Positions 1 through 6,419 of a DNA stretch of 9,137 nt are shown piece after piece. The notes beneath the pieces were generated by a model. The model was not told where the DNA came from, searched no databases, and saw only the letters and a list, made by a program, of their open reading frames with translations. The stretch covers positions 1 through 9,137 of the forward strand of contig JAEDLI010000097.1 of assembly GCA_016295375.1 (NCBI GenBank), read 5' to 3'. Origin of the DNA: Fibrobacter sp. (lineage in GTDB: Bacteria; Fibrobacterota; Fibrobacteria; Fibrobacterales; Fibrobacteraceae). A program made the translations under genes and the position numbers. Position 1 is the first letter of the stretch. The number at the start of each line of letters is the position of its first letter.

Positions 1-22
1 GCCGCTTTCAGGCTATTTTTTT
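1..22 (+). terminator. Possible right half of a plus-strand terminator
   Basis: GCC at 1-3 can pair with GGC at 11-13 around a 7-base loop, and seven T residues follow at 16-22. The left part of the stem would lie outside the window, so only three pairs are visible. It would end a plus-strand transcript arriving from the left, and might also act on the minus-strand lipoprotein gene that stops at 45. Without the missing flank this is tentative. Confidence 0.3.
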
Positions 23-44
23 AGAAAAATGTTCCACACTTAGC

Positions 45-527
45 TCAGAAGAGCCGAATAAAGCCATCAAATCTTCCAAAGGAATCATCCGCTTTAGGTT
101 CGTATTCATCATCCTGTCCGTTGGGATAGAAACCGCCCACAAATGAAACTCCCGCCCCAAAATACATCGGGCCAATCCATTGCACAAAACTAGGACGTAC
201 TCCTACATCCAAGGGAATCGTAAGAGGAATTGAAAGAAATAAGCCCCCTTTTTGTTCTCCAATAGCATAATTCAATGACAAAATACTTGCTTTGAGATTT
301 AGAGATCCTCCAGATATTTCAACATCACTATGTAACGAAGAAATTCGACGATCTTCTCCGGCTGCCGCAAAGGTCAAACCAACTTCAGCAATACGATATT
401 TTTTATCCGTTGAATATTTAACTGCAGCGGCTTCGCCCACCATATTTCCAGAGGAGCTTGCCGCACAACCTGTAAAAATGCAAGCAATCACAAAGATTCC
501 GAATAGAAAAATTTCACCTTTGCACAT
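45..527 (-). CDS. Small lipoprotein, probable outer-membrane-associated protein
   Basis: The product has 160 residues. It starts with a hydrophobic signal ending in the lipobox FTGC, so Cys21 is the likely lipidated residue after signal peptidase II cleavage. The rest alternates polar and hydrophobic residues (GLTFAAAG, LNLKASILSL, GLFLSIPLTIPLDVGV, MYFGAGVSFVGGF) and ends in Phe, as outer-membrane beta-strand proteins often do. I do not recognise a named family. The start was set by the Shine-Dalgarno: AGGAG at 539-535 lies 7 bases from the ATG at 527, but only 1 base from the in-frame ATG at 533, so the longer 162-residue form is less likely. The stop is TGA. The gene is AT-richer than its neighbours and is separated from the CotH gene upstream by a terminator, so it is probably its own transcription unit. 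A promoter in 541-615 is expected but none is convincing. Confidence 0.75.
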   Translation of the reverse strand: MCKGEIFLFGIFVIACIFTGCAASSSGNMVGEAAAVKYSTDKKYRIAEVGLTFAAAGEDRRISSLHSDVEISGGSLNLKASILSLNYAIGEQKGGLFLSIPLTIPLDVGVRPSFVQWIGPMYFGAGVSFVGGFYPNGQDDEYEPKADDSFGRFDGFIRLF

Positions 528-534
528 TTGCATG

Positions 535-539
535 CTCCT
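535..539 (-). promoter_or_regulatory. Ribosome binding site that decides the lipoprotein start
   Basis: AGGAG on the minus strand, seven bases before the ATG at 527 and one base before the ATG at 533. The spacing favours the second ATG. Confidence 0.65.
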
Positions 540-615
540 AATTTAGCATAACACCGGAACCACTCCATGGCGAACCCCATAGTATTTCTCCATTTCTATC
601 AACAATGACTAGATC

Positions 616-648
616 AAAAAAAGAAGCGAAACCCGTCCGCCTCTTTTT
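616..648 (-). terminator. Rho-independent terminator after the CotH gene
   Basis: On the minus strand an 11-bp stem (648-638 with 628-618, one G-U wobble, three G-C pairs at its top) closes a 9-base loop, and the 3' arm lies in a run of seven T (622-616). It is 20 bases past the CotH stop codon at 669. Because the stem has A- and T-tracts on both sides it could also work on the plus strand. Confidence 0.85.
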
Positions 649-668
649 CAAACTACAGGGACACAGCC

Positions 669-3128
669 TTACTTGAACGTTGCTGAATAAGTAACACCAT
701 CGGTAGGCGTGACGATACGAGGATTGTCAGTAACACCATCGCCCCAACCTGTGAACACAGCTCCGGAAGCAGGTACTGCCGTCAATTCCAGCGCATTACC
801 CGAGAAGAATTTGCCTGCATAAGAAGTTGAAGGCAGTTTCATTCCGTCCACTAGCACCGATCCGCCCGAAGCATTGATGTTCACGGTAATCATGTCGCCC
901 AAGCCGAACTTTTGTTTGTAATCACTAATCACGGTTTTATCGCGGTTTTCCGCCCATTTTTTCATGCAGGAACCAGAAATGCTAAATCCGTCACCACAAG
1001 CGTTGTTATAGCCTCTGCGCTCCATTTCTTCCAAATCCCTGTCAGTTTCGTCTTTGTTCAAGGTTGCCGCCATAGATTCCAACGTGGACCTGACCCGTGC
1101 GGCATTCACATAGTTCTGGAACAAGATTGCAGAGCGATTAATGAACAGACGCTTAAAGTTAGCATTCTTGATTAGGTGATTGAAAATACTAGCAAAACTT
1201 CTATTATCAGTCTCATGTTTGCATCCGCCAGAAGCAATCCAATTGAACATATTGGTTCCAGTCGCTTGCTCATTTGTAGAGAACTCTCCACAAGCAGTCC
1301 AGCTCCAATCCATTCCATGATCCAAGTCATATACCATAAACTTGTATGGTTGGTCGGGGCTACGCCAAGCGCGCACGTTGTTTCCCGGCCAGTCTCCATT
1401 ATGCATATAAATTTCAAAAGCCATGTATTCTGCAAAGCTACCCACATCCATCATGGTCTTTACGGTAGCATAATCGGCATCCGAAACAGCATCGTTCTTG
1501 TTTACCAAATCCAACAAGTCCGTCCAATTACTTGTAGAGCCCATGTTGCTGGAAATATCATGTCCCAAATGTTTAATAATTTCTACTGAGTTGGCATCTA
1601 TACCATAGTTAGTTTCCACAAAGTGCTTGTTTTCACGTTCGCGCATATCATGGATTCCATAGTACTTGCCATTGTAATACACAACCACCTGGCGACTTCT
1701 TTGATAATCTACGTTTGTTCCTTCAAGCAAAGCTCCCGCCATGGCGTCTTCCAAATAATCACTCACATAACGATTTCCGTTATTGCGCAAATTGAATCCC
1801 CTAAAGTCGCTAGCCGTTTCCTTACGGGTCTCAAACAGGGGATAATGAATCTTACCATCCTGGTATTCTTCGCGCATCACAATCGCCACGGACTTCTTGT
1901 TTTCCAGGCGGCTCCAGTTGCCCATCAAGGAGATTCCAGCATTCACACCGAAAGCAGGCCCATCGGAACTGCTTCCATTCGGGAAGTACTCCACATACAC
2001 GGGCAATTCCACATCTTCGTACAATCCGGCTGGGGCGCACGATGGACCACAACCATCGGTACTGGCATGTACATAATGTTTCTGGAAGAATACAGGATCT
2101 ACGCTGACTGCCACCACAGGCATCTTTACCGTCTCACCTACAAAGATTGTCTTGGTAATAACCTCCTTTGTAAGGGTTCCGTTCTTGAAAGCAGAACAAC
2201 GGAGCGGCGTATTCTTGGAGAACGTCTTTGGGGAATTAAATTCTTCCGAAGATGCCGTAGGCGCAGATCCGTCCGTGGTACAGCGAAGGGTCACGCCAGC
2301 TTCTACACTAGGCGGGTTAATCGTCACTTCCGGGCCATTGTAGAAGCCGGACTTGATAGAACTAAAATCTACCGACGGAGCCATACCATCATACGCCGTA
2401 GTCTCTGTATTCGGCTTTTCTGGTGTTGGGGTACCAAAGTATTTCCAATCTCCTCCATCTACAATTCCCCAACTAACACCACCGGCTAGTTCAGGATAAG
2501 CGACTGAATCACGAATCCCATTACTAGGATCAATCAGGTAAATAGTGCCGCCCTTCTTGTCCATTTTCCAATTGGTGTGGGGACGGCTGCGCAAAATCTT
2601 ACCATCTGCATTCTTACGGTCGACAATGCCAGCTACAGACGGAATATTCTTCTTGTCACAGAATATCGTGCGGAAAGACTTGGCGGCAATCACTTCATCG
2701 CCAATCACCCACTTCTTGGGCTCCTTCAGATTTTCAACCAAAGCCCATCCCTTAAGGTTTGCCGATACAGTACCGGCATTGTAAACCTCGACCCAAGACG
2801 GATCATCACCATCCAAGTCCAGCCAATCCAAGTTAAGGGATGCTATTTCTGTAATAACTACAGCCGAATTGCCAATCCAGCGTAGGGATGTATCCGGATA
2901 GACCGTTACCGTATCCTTCACGTAGATGGTATCTCCCGTCTCTGTAATCACTCGGGTATAGCCAGAACTATCATCGGGAGCCACCGAAGACCCTGAATTT
3001 TCCGCACCACCATTTTCGATGTTTTCCTCTGCTGGTTTAGAAGCTCCACTCCCGTTTGAACAGGCAAAAAAACATACCATGCAAAGTACGGCCAGATACA
3101 ATTTGAAAATACAGCGCCAAATGTGCAT
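669..3128 (-). CDS. CotH-type surface lipoprotein with lamin-tail, chitobiase-C-like and C-terminal repeat domains
   Basis: The 819-residue product begins with a signal and lipobox (FFAC, Cys23), then a Ser/Gly/Glu-rich linker to about 82. A lamin-tail domain follows at about 86-200 (SWVEVYN at 111-117, GWAL at 127-130). A chitobiase/hexosaminidase C-terminal-like beta domain spans about 257-330, with CTTDGSAPT. The CotH domain runs about 390-735, with YYGIHDMRE (489-497), HNGDWPGNN (576-584) and YDLDHG (600-605). These match the conserved acidic and Asn motifs of the CotH family, which is related to secreted protein kinases in Bacillus spore-coat assembly. A bacterial repeat-type beta domain ends the protein (about 745-819, GWGDGVTDNP). 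The ATG at 3128 has AGAGG at 3140-3136, 7 bases upstream. It is probably surface-exposed. Kinase activity and substrate are inference from the family. Monocistronic, closed by the terminator at 616-648. Divergent from tRNA-Phe. Confidence 0.88.
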   Translation of the reverse strand: MHIWRCIFKLYLAVLCMVCFFACSNGSGASKPAEENIENGGAENSGSSVAPDDSSGYTRVITETGDTIYVKDTVTVYPDTSLRWIGNSAVVITEIASLNLDWLDLDGDDPSWVEVYNAGTVSANLKGWALVENLKEPKKWVIGDEVIAAKSFRTIFCDKKNIPSVAGIVDRKNADGKILRSRPHTNWKMDKKGGTIYLIDPSNGIRDSVAYPELAGGVSWGIVDGGDWKYFGTPTPEKPNTETTAYDGMAPSVDFSSIKSGFYNGPEVTINPPSVEAGVTLRCTTDGSAPTASSEEFNSPKTFSKNTPLRCSAFKNGTLTKEVITKTIFVGETVKMPVVAVSVDPVFFQKHYVHASTDGCGPSCAPAGLYEDVELPVYVEYFPNGSSSDGPAFGVNAGISLMGNWSRLENKKSVAIVMREEYQDGKIHYPLFETRKETASDFRGFNLRNNGNRYVSDYLEDAMAGALLEGTNVDYQRSRQVVVYYNGKYYGIHDMRERENKHFVETNYGIDANSVEIIKHLGHDISSNMGSTSNWTDLLDLVNKNDAVSDADYATVKTMMDVGSFAEYMAFEIYMHNGDWPGNNVRAWRSPDQPYKFMVYDLDHGMDWSWTACGEFSTNEQATGTNMFNWIASGGCKHETDNRSFASIFNHLIKNANFKRLFINRSAILFQNYVNAARVRSTLESMAATLNKDETDRDLEEMERRGYNNACGDGFSISGSCMKKWAENRDKTVISDYKQKFGLGDMITVNINASGGSVLVDGMKLPSTSYAGKFFSGNALELTAVPASGAVFTGWGDGVTDNPRIVTPTDGVTYSATFK

Positions 3129-3199
3129 TATAAGACCTCTTTATCCGTTCTAAATTTAAATGATTTTTTCTAAAAATGCTAGTAATATTCTATTTACCC

Positions 3200-3228
3200 T
3201 TGACAAACCGCACACTATCAGTTATTTT
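3200..3228 (+). promoter_or_regulatory. Sigma-70-type promoter of tRNA-Phe
   Basis: TTGACA at 3200-3205, a 17-base spacer, and TATTTT at 3223-3228. The -10 ends 14 bases before the mature tRNA 5' end, giving a predicted leader of only about 8 bases. The same layout is found in front of tRNA-Ser at 4518-4546. Confidence 0.8.
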
Positions 3229-3242
3229 TGGGCTACCAAATT

Positions 3243-3315
3243 GGTTCTGTAGCTCAGTTGGTAGAGCAGTGGACTGAAAATCCGCGTGTCGTTGGTTCAA
3301 TTCCAATCGGAACCA
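3243..3315 (+). tRNA. tRNA-Phe (anticodon GAA)
   Basis: A full cloverleaf of 73 bases can be drawn. The acceptor stem is 3243-3249 with 3308-3314 (one G-T pair), and the D stem is GCTC/GAGC. The anticodon stem is GTGGA/TCCGC around the loop CTGAAAA, with anticodon GAA at 3276-3278. The variable region is 5 bases and the T stem is GTTGG/CCAAT around TTCAATT. The discriminator base is A3315 and the next three bases are CGA, so the 3' CCA is not encoded and must be added by tRNA nucleotidyltransferase. It lies on the strand opposite to the protein genes. Confidence 0.97.
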
Positions 3316-3317
3316 CG

Positions 3318-3353
3318 AAAAGCTTCGGTTTAACGACCGAAGCTTTTCTTTTT
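3318..3353 (+). terminator. Terminator of tRNA-Phe, possibly bidirectional
   Basis: A perfect 12-bp stem (3318-3329 with 3336-3347), a 6-base loop TTAACG, then CTTTTT. It starts two bases past the tRNA. The minus-strand GAF/HD-GYP gene ends at 3383, so the same hairpin, with its A-rich left arm read as T on the other strand, could also end that convergent transcript. Confidence 0.92.
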
Positions 3354-3382
3354 CCTACATTCCACCATGATTAACCCACCAA

Positions 3383-4495
3383 TCAGCGACGGTAAGGGCC
3401 GTAAAAATCGTCCCAACGGGCCAGAAGTATATCCACCAACTCCGGCTGAAATTGCGTTCCACGTTGTTCCCTGAATTCCGCCCGAATTCGCTCCTCGGGC
3501 CAGGGTTCCTTGTAACAACGGGGGCTGGACAGGGCATCCAGCACATCTGCCACTGCACAAATCCGACCAGCCAGGGGAATCATTTCCCCCTTTAACCCGC
3601 GGGGGTAGCCCGTGCCGTCCCAGCGTTCATGGTGGGAACCGGCTATGGCGGAAGCAAACCGCAAAAGCTCCCTCTTGGAGGTCTTGAGCATCTCCTCGCC
3701 AATAATGGAATGGGACTTCATCACCCCGTATTCCACCTCGGAAAGCTTGCCGGGCTTGTTCAGCACGGAATCGGGAATGCCTATTTTTCCAAGGTCGTGC
3801 ATAGGAGCGGCAAGCCTAATACGTTCGGCCTCTTCTTCGGAAAGGCCATAGTGTTTGGCCAGAATGTAAGATATTTCTGCCACCCGCTGGATATGGTCCC
3901 CCGTCTCCTGACTGCGATACTCGGACGCCTCACCCAAAATGTGGATAATTTCCCGCTGGGTAGCCTCCTGCTCGGCAATCAGGCGGGCGGATTCTACGGT
4001 TTTTGCGGAATAGACGGCGGTAAGAATGAGGCGTTCTAGGTCCTGGCGAGAAAACACAGGCGTTTTTCCCTGCTTGTTGATGGCCTGAAATGCCCCCATC
4101 ACAGTTCCTTCCGTATCAAAAAGAGGGACGGTCAGCACGGACGTGGTGTGGTAATGAGTTTTTTCGTCACTGCGACGGTCAAACCTGGGGTCTTGGTAAG
4201 CGTCCTCTATCAGCAGAGGCTCCCCAGTCCGTACGGAATATCCAACGAAGCCCGCATCCAGGGGAATCCGGAGCTGGTCCACCCCGTGAGCCACCTTGGT
4301 CCAGAGTTCTCGGGTATCTTTGTCAATAAGCCAAAGGGAACAGCGATCGGCAGACACCATGGAACGGCCTAAATCGGCCATAAGGATTAGCAGATTGTCC
4401 ATTTTTCGTTCTGCCGCAATCTTCGGCATGTACGAAAACAGCAAATCTAGAATCCGACCTGATTCTATAGAGTTGTCGTCACATTCTCCCTTCAT
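3383..4495 (-). CDS. GAF domain plus HD-GYP domain protein, probable cyclic-di-GMP phosphodiesterase
   Basis: The 370-residue product carries an N-terminal GAF sensor domain (about 28-170) and a C-terminal HD-GYP domain (about 182-360). All expected metal-binding positions are visible: His201, His233-Asp234 in MHDLGKIGIPD, His262, His288-His289 and Asp317 (VADVLDA). The signature RWDGTGYPRG lies at 291-300. An intact set of this kind is typical of active HD-GYP enzymes, which hydrolyse c-di-GMP to pGpG or GMP. There is no signal peptide or membrane segment, so it is cytoplasmic. The GAF domain would sense a small ligand not deducible here, and there is no receiver domain. The ATG at 4495 has no Shine-Dalgarno; a TATCTT at 4508-4503 lies seven bases upstream, so the mRNA may be nearly leaderless. 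Single gene between two convergent or divergent tRNA genes; no GGDEF partner is seen in the window. Confidence 0.92.
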   Translation of the reverse strand: MKGECDDNSIESGRILDLLFSYMPKIAAERKMDNLLILMADLGRSMVSADRCSLWLIDKDTRELWTKVAHGVDQLRIPLDAGFVGYSVRTGEPLLIEDAYQDPRFDRRSDEKTHYHTTSVLTVPLFDTEGTVMGAFQAINKQGKTPVFSRQDLERLILTAVYSAKTVESARLIAEQEATQREIIHILGEASEYRSQETGDHIQRVAEISYILAKHYGLSEEEAERIRLAAPMHDLGKIGIPDSVLNKPGKLSEVEYGVMKSHSIIGEEMLKTSKRELLRFASAIAGSHHERWDGTGYPRGLKGEMIPLAGRICAVADVLDALSSPRCYKEPWPEERIRAEFREQRGTQFQPELVDILLARWDDFYGPYRR

Positions 4496-4517
4496 GGCGC
4501 CAAAGATAGAAAAAGTG

Positions 4518-4546
4518 TTGACAGTGACTCTGTAGTTTTTTATTCT
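4518..4546 (+). promoter_or_regulatory. Sigma-70-type promoter of tRNA-Ser
   Basis: TTGACA at 4518-4523, a 17-base spacer ending in a T-run, and TATTCT at 4541-4546. The -10 ends 13 bases before the mature tRNA. It lies just upstream of the divergent HD-GYP start at 4495, so the two promoters must be close or overlapping. Confidence 0.8.
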
Positions 4547-4559
4547 TTACCCGCCCTTT

Positions 4560-4640
4560 GGAGGAATAGGCTAATTGGTAAGTCAGCGGTCTTGAAAACC
4601 GCCGCCGTCAGGCTTGGGGGTTCGAGTCCCTCTTCCTCCG
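4560..4640 (+). tRNA. tRNA-Ser (anticodon UGA)
   Basis: An 81-base cloverleaf with perfect acceptor stem GGAGGAA/TTCCTCC (4560-4566, 4633-4639). The D stem is GGCT/AGTC and the anticodon stem GCGGT/ACCGC encloses CTTGAAA, with anticodon TGA at 4593-4595. The variable arm (4603-4615, 13 bases) contains a small GCC/GGC helix. The T stem is GGGGG/CCCTC around TTCGAGT. The extra arm and discriminator G4640 are as expected for serine, although the arm is on the short side. CCA is not encoded (TAA follows). Confidence 0.95.
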
Positions 4641-4641
4641 T

Positions 4642-4673
4642 AAAAAACGCCCCATGAGGGCGTTTTTTCTTTT
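4642..4673 (+). terminator. Terminator of tRNA-Ser, probably shared with the convergent barrel gene
   Basis: A perfect 11-bp stem (4642-4652 with 4658-4668) closes a 5-base loop, and the T-run continues to 4673. It begins two bases after the tRNA. On the minus strand the arm ends in six T as well, so it can end transcription of the barrel gene that stops at 4754. Confidence 0.92.
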
Positions 4674-4753
4674 GTTCGCTAATTTTACATAAGGGCACTT
4701 TTCTTTTTCAACCTCCTTTTCATAGTAGGTCGTAAACGAAAACTTCACGATCC

Positions 4754-5464
4754 CTAAAAATTCCACATGGCTCCTACAGTAGGCACTACCGTGAATCCAC
4801 CATCGCTCTTGTCGGACTTAAAGGTATCCTTACGATTGACGTCGTCGTTGTCATATTCGTCAGTAAGCAGCCACACTGCAACAGGTGCCCAACGACCACC
4901 GACGGAAGCGAACACGCCCACATGATCGCCGAGAGCCTTACGGACAACCAAATCGCCACCAAGGGTCAGGGCACCAAGCGTCACAGATCTTGTCCAGTCC
5001 ACCTTTCCGAGGTCCGGATGCTTGTAGGTTTCCGTGTCCCTCGTAAACACGGAGCCTTCAACACCGACTGTCGCGAAGACGGCAACGGTCCAGTCCGGCG
5101 TATTCACGAACCCGTAGCCAAGCCCGACTTCGCCCGCAACGTAGGTGCCAACATCGGCATCTTCCTTTTCGTTGTACTTGACATCGTCCGTAAACGTAGC
5201 GCCAGAACTCAAGTCCGCACGAACCGCAAAGCCGCTCTTACTGATTCCCATATAACTGAGGTTTAGCCCAGCGCTCACCAGGGAGAAATCCGATTCCTCT
5301 ACATTGTACTTAGAGACGGGAACCGTAACACCAGCACCCACGAAATGTGTCCAACTCTTGTCTTTCGGCTGGGCGACAGGCTGGGGTGTTGTAGTCTGGA
5401 CGTTATCGGCGGCAAAAGCGGTAGCGGCAGCGAGAATAGCAGCAGTAAAGAATGTCTTTTTCAT
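4754..5464 (-). CDS. Outer-membrane beta-barrel family protein, exported
   Basis: The 236-residue product has a clear Sec signal peptide (MKKTFFTAAILAAATAFA, likely cut after Ala18, an A-F-A site). The mature part alternates hydrophobic and polar residues in strand-like segments rich in Gly and aromatics (THFVGAGVTV, FAVRADLSSGATF, TVAVFATVGVEGSVF, VGVFASVGGRW). These alternate with Asp/Lys-rich loops, the largest near 197-220. It ends in MWNF; a C-terminal Phe is the usual recognition feature for the Bam machinery. About 8-10 strands would fit the length. I cannot name a specific family or substrate. The ATG at 5464 is well supported by AAAGGAGG at 5478-5471, 6 bases upstream. A promoter is seen at 5508-5536, giving a leader of about 36 bases, so this is its own transcript, ending at the 4642-4668 hairpin. 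Confidence 0.82.
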   Translation of the reverse strand: MKKTFFTAAILAAATAFAADNVQTTTPQPVAQPKDKSWTHFVGAGVTVPVSKYNVEESDFSLVSAGLNLSYMGISKSGFAVRADLSSGATFTDDVKYNEKEDADVGTYVAGEVGLGYGFVNTPDWTVAVFATVGVEGSVFTRDTETYKHPDLGKVDWTRSVTLGALTLGGDLVVRKALGDHVGVFASVGGRWAPVAVWLLTDEYDNDDVNRKDTFKSDKSDGGFTVVPTVGAMWNF

Positions 5465-5507
5465 GATGAACCTCCTTTGATTTAGATTCTTGTTTGTTTA
5501 CATCCGT

Positions 5508-5536
5508 AATATACCCACAAAAATTCATCAAGCCAA
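5508..5536 (-). promoter_or_regulatory. Promoter of the barrel protein gene
   Basis: On the minus strand, TTGGCT (5536-5531), a 17-base spacer and TATATT (5513-5508). Predicted start of transcription is near 5501, about 36 bases before the ATG at 5464. The flanking sequence is AT-rich, which is consistent with a strong promoter. Confidence 0.6.
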
Positions 5537-5577
5537 ATGAATTATTTTCATTAAAACAATAGATTTTTGTTATCAGT

Positions 5578-5619
5578 TCTCACAACTCATCACACACAAC
5601 TTAAGACTCATCACTAATC
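5578..5619 (-). repeat. Degenerate 7-base tandem array starting at the comF stop codon
   Basis: Six contiguous heptads read on the minus strand from 5619 to 5578. Consensus is NNTNAGT: position 3 is T in 6 of 6, position 6 is G in 6 of 6, position 5 is A in 5 of 6, and position 7 is T in 5 of 6. GATGAGT occurs twice exactly, 21 bases apart. The first heptad (5619-5613) contains the TAG stop of comF at its positions 4-6. No hairpin terminator is seen after comF. A counterpart lies at 8613-8647. Confidence 0.6.
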
Positions 5620-6321
5620 CACCTTCCAAAAGGCCCTTCGGTCAGCCACATAGTCCATCGTAGCGCTAAGCGGCATATCGTAAAGTAGGGTGCATACCTT
5701 CGTATCCAATGGAAAATCCTTACCTAAGGCATCAAGGCAAGCTCCTGTAGTCGCGCCCGTAGTATAAACATCATCTACAATGATTACCGTCCCACAAGAA
5801 GGGAGTTTTCTTGGAAGCGCCGGTTCAAAGGCGCCTGCCACGTTCTGCTGCCGCCCTTGTTGGGAGAGTTTTGTCTGGGACACCCTAAACGTCTTGCGTT
5901 TTAACCAGCGACATACCGGACCTCCTGTCAGCGTTGCCAAGGCACGAGCAATCATTTCTGCCTGATTATAGCCGCGCTCACGAAAACGGGCCCTATGGAG
6001 TGGCACCGGCACAAAGTAAAGCGGCCGCATATATTCCGGAAACAAGTTTTCATAGCGGCCCTGCATAACAGAAGAATGCTTTACCAAGTAGGTGGCCATT
6101 CCAGGAATGCCCCGGTATTTCAACAGATGTATTAACCGTCGGGTCAACTCCTCCATAGGAAACAGGCAGACCACATCATCCGAAGGACGTCGAGTCTCCT
6201 TAGAAAGCCCGACAAGAGCTTTCCGACATTCAGGGCAAAGCCACGGGTCAAGATTCTCCGAAGCAGACCCGCAACCAAGGCATTCCATTCCAAAAAACAG
6301 ATTGGACCAAGATTCAAGCAT
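5614..6321 (-). CDS. comF: ComF-type phosphoribosyltransferase-like protein
   Basis: The 235-residue product has the classic ComF/GntX layout. A zinc-finger-like pair of CxxC motifs lies at Cys14/Cys17 and Cys29/Cys32. The conserved block VPVPLHRARFRERGYNQAE is at 104-122. A PRPP-binding loop VIIVDDVYTTGAT follows at 179-191, typical of type I phosphoribosyltransferases. Length fits the family. ComF proteins are linked to DNA uptake in competent bacteria, and relatives in other bacteria to using external DNA; the biochemical reaction remains unclear, and no other competence gene is in the window. The ATG at 6321 follows GAGGA with a spacing of about 4 bases. Its 5' end is only 12 bases from the T-run of the terminator at 6334-6366, so its promoter must overlap that hairpin or lie upstream of it. 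Downstream is the heptad array rather than a hairpin. Confidence 0.9.
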   Translation of the reverse strand: MLESWSNLFFGMECLGCGSASENLDPWLCPECRKALVGLSKETRRPSDDVVCLFPMEELTRRLIHLLKYRGIPGMATYLVKHSSVMQGRYENLFPEYMRPLYFVPVPLHRARFRERGYNQAEMIARALATLTGGPVCRWLKRKTFRVSQTKLSQQGRQQNVAGAFEPALPRKLPSCGTVIIVDDVYTTGATTGACLDALGKDFPLDTKVCTLLYDMPLSATMDYVADRRAFWKVD

Positions 6322-6333
6322 ATTTCCTCACAC

Positions 6334-6366
6334 AAAAAAAGCATCTACTTGTATAGACGCTTTTTT
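6334..6366 (-). terminator. Terminator of the TIGR02147-lipoprotein operon, adjacent to the comF start
   Basis: On the minus strand a 13-bp stem (6366-6354 with 6347-6335, one G-T pair) with a 6-base loop is followed by T at 6334, so the seven-T run 6340-6334 belongs mostly to the 3' arm. It lies about 54 bases after the lipoprotein stop at 6420 and ends 12 bases before the comF ATG. It may also act as a 5' leader hairpin for comF. Confidence 0.8.
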
Positions 6367-6419
6367 CACCGAAAATATGCCTAGAAATCTTCAGATTTTT
6401 GAAATTTTACAATCAGCCC

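Noticed and set aside
541..668. An open minus-strand frame of about 35 codons from TTG near 650, including LVIVDRNGEILWGSPWSGSGV, between the CotH gene and the lipoprotein.
   Set aside because: It runs through the terminator hairpin, has only TTG as start, no ribosome site, and is too short. It could be a remnant, but nothing shows that it is translated.
1176..2489. Long plus-strand open frames across the CotH gene, and similar ones opposite the HD-GYP, ComF and TIGR02147 genes.
   Set aside because: They are antisense to genes with clear domain signatures, have no ribosome sites, and their translations show no family pattern.
3126..3131. TATAAT overlapping the CotH start codon (TTATAATG), with TTTAGA 16 bases upstream.
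   Set aside because: Transcription would start inside the signal-peptide codons, with no later in-frame start that keeps the lipobox. The well-placed AGAGG and ATG at 3128 give a better explanation.
4685..4723. A 12-codon minus-strand ORF starting at an ATG at 4723, with a perfect AAAAGGAGG at 4720-4712.
   Set aside because: The Shine-Dalgarno lies inside the ORF rather than before it, there is no suitably spaced start after it, and the peptide is Lys/Arg-only and unlike any gene. Probably chance in an AT-rich tail of the barrel gene transcript.
6385..6398. AAATCT-TC-AGATTT inverted repeat downstream of the lipoprotein gene.
   Set aside because: Six-base AT-rich arms with a 2-base centre arise often by chance in such sequence, and no gene start is placed to be controlled by it except comF, for which evidence is thin.
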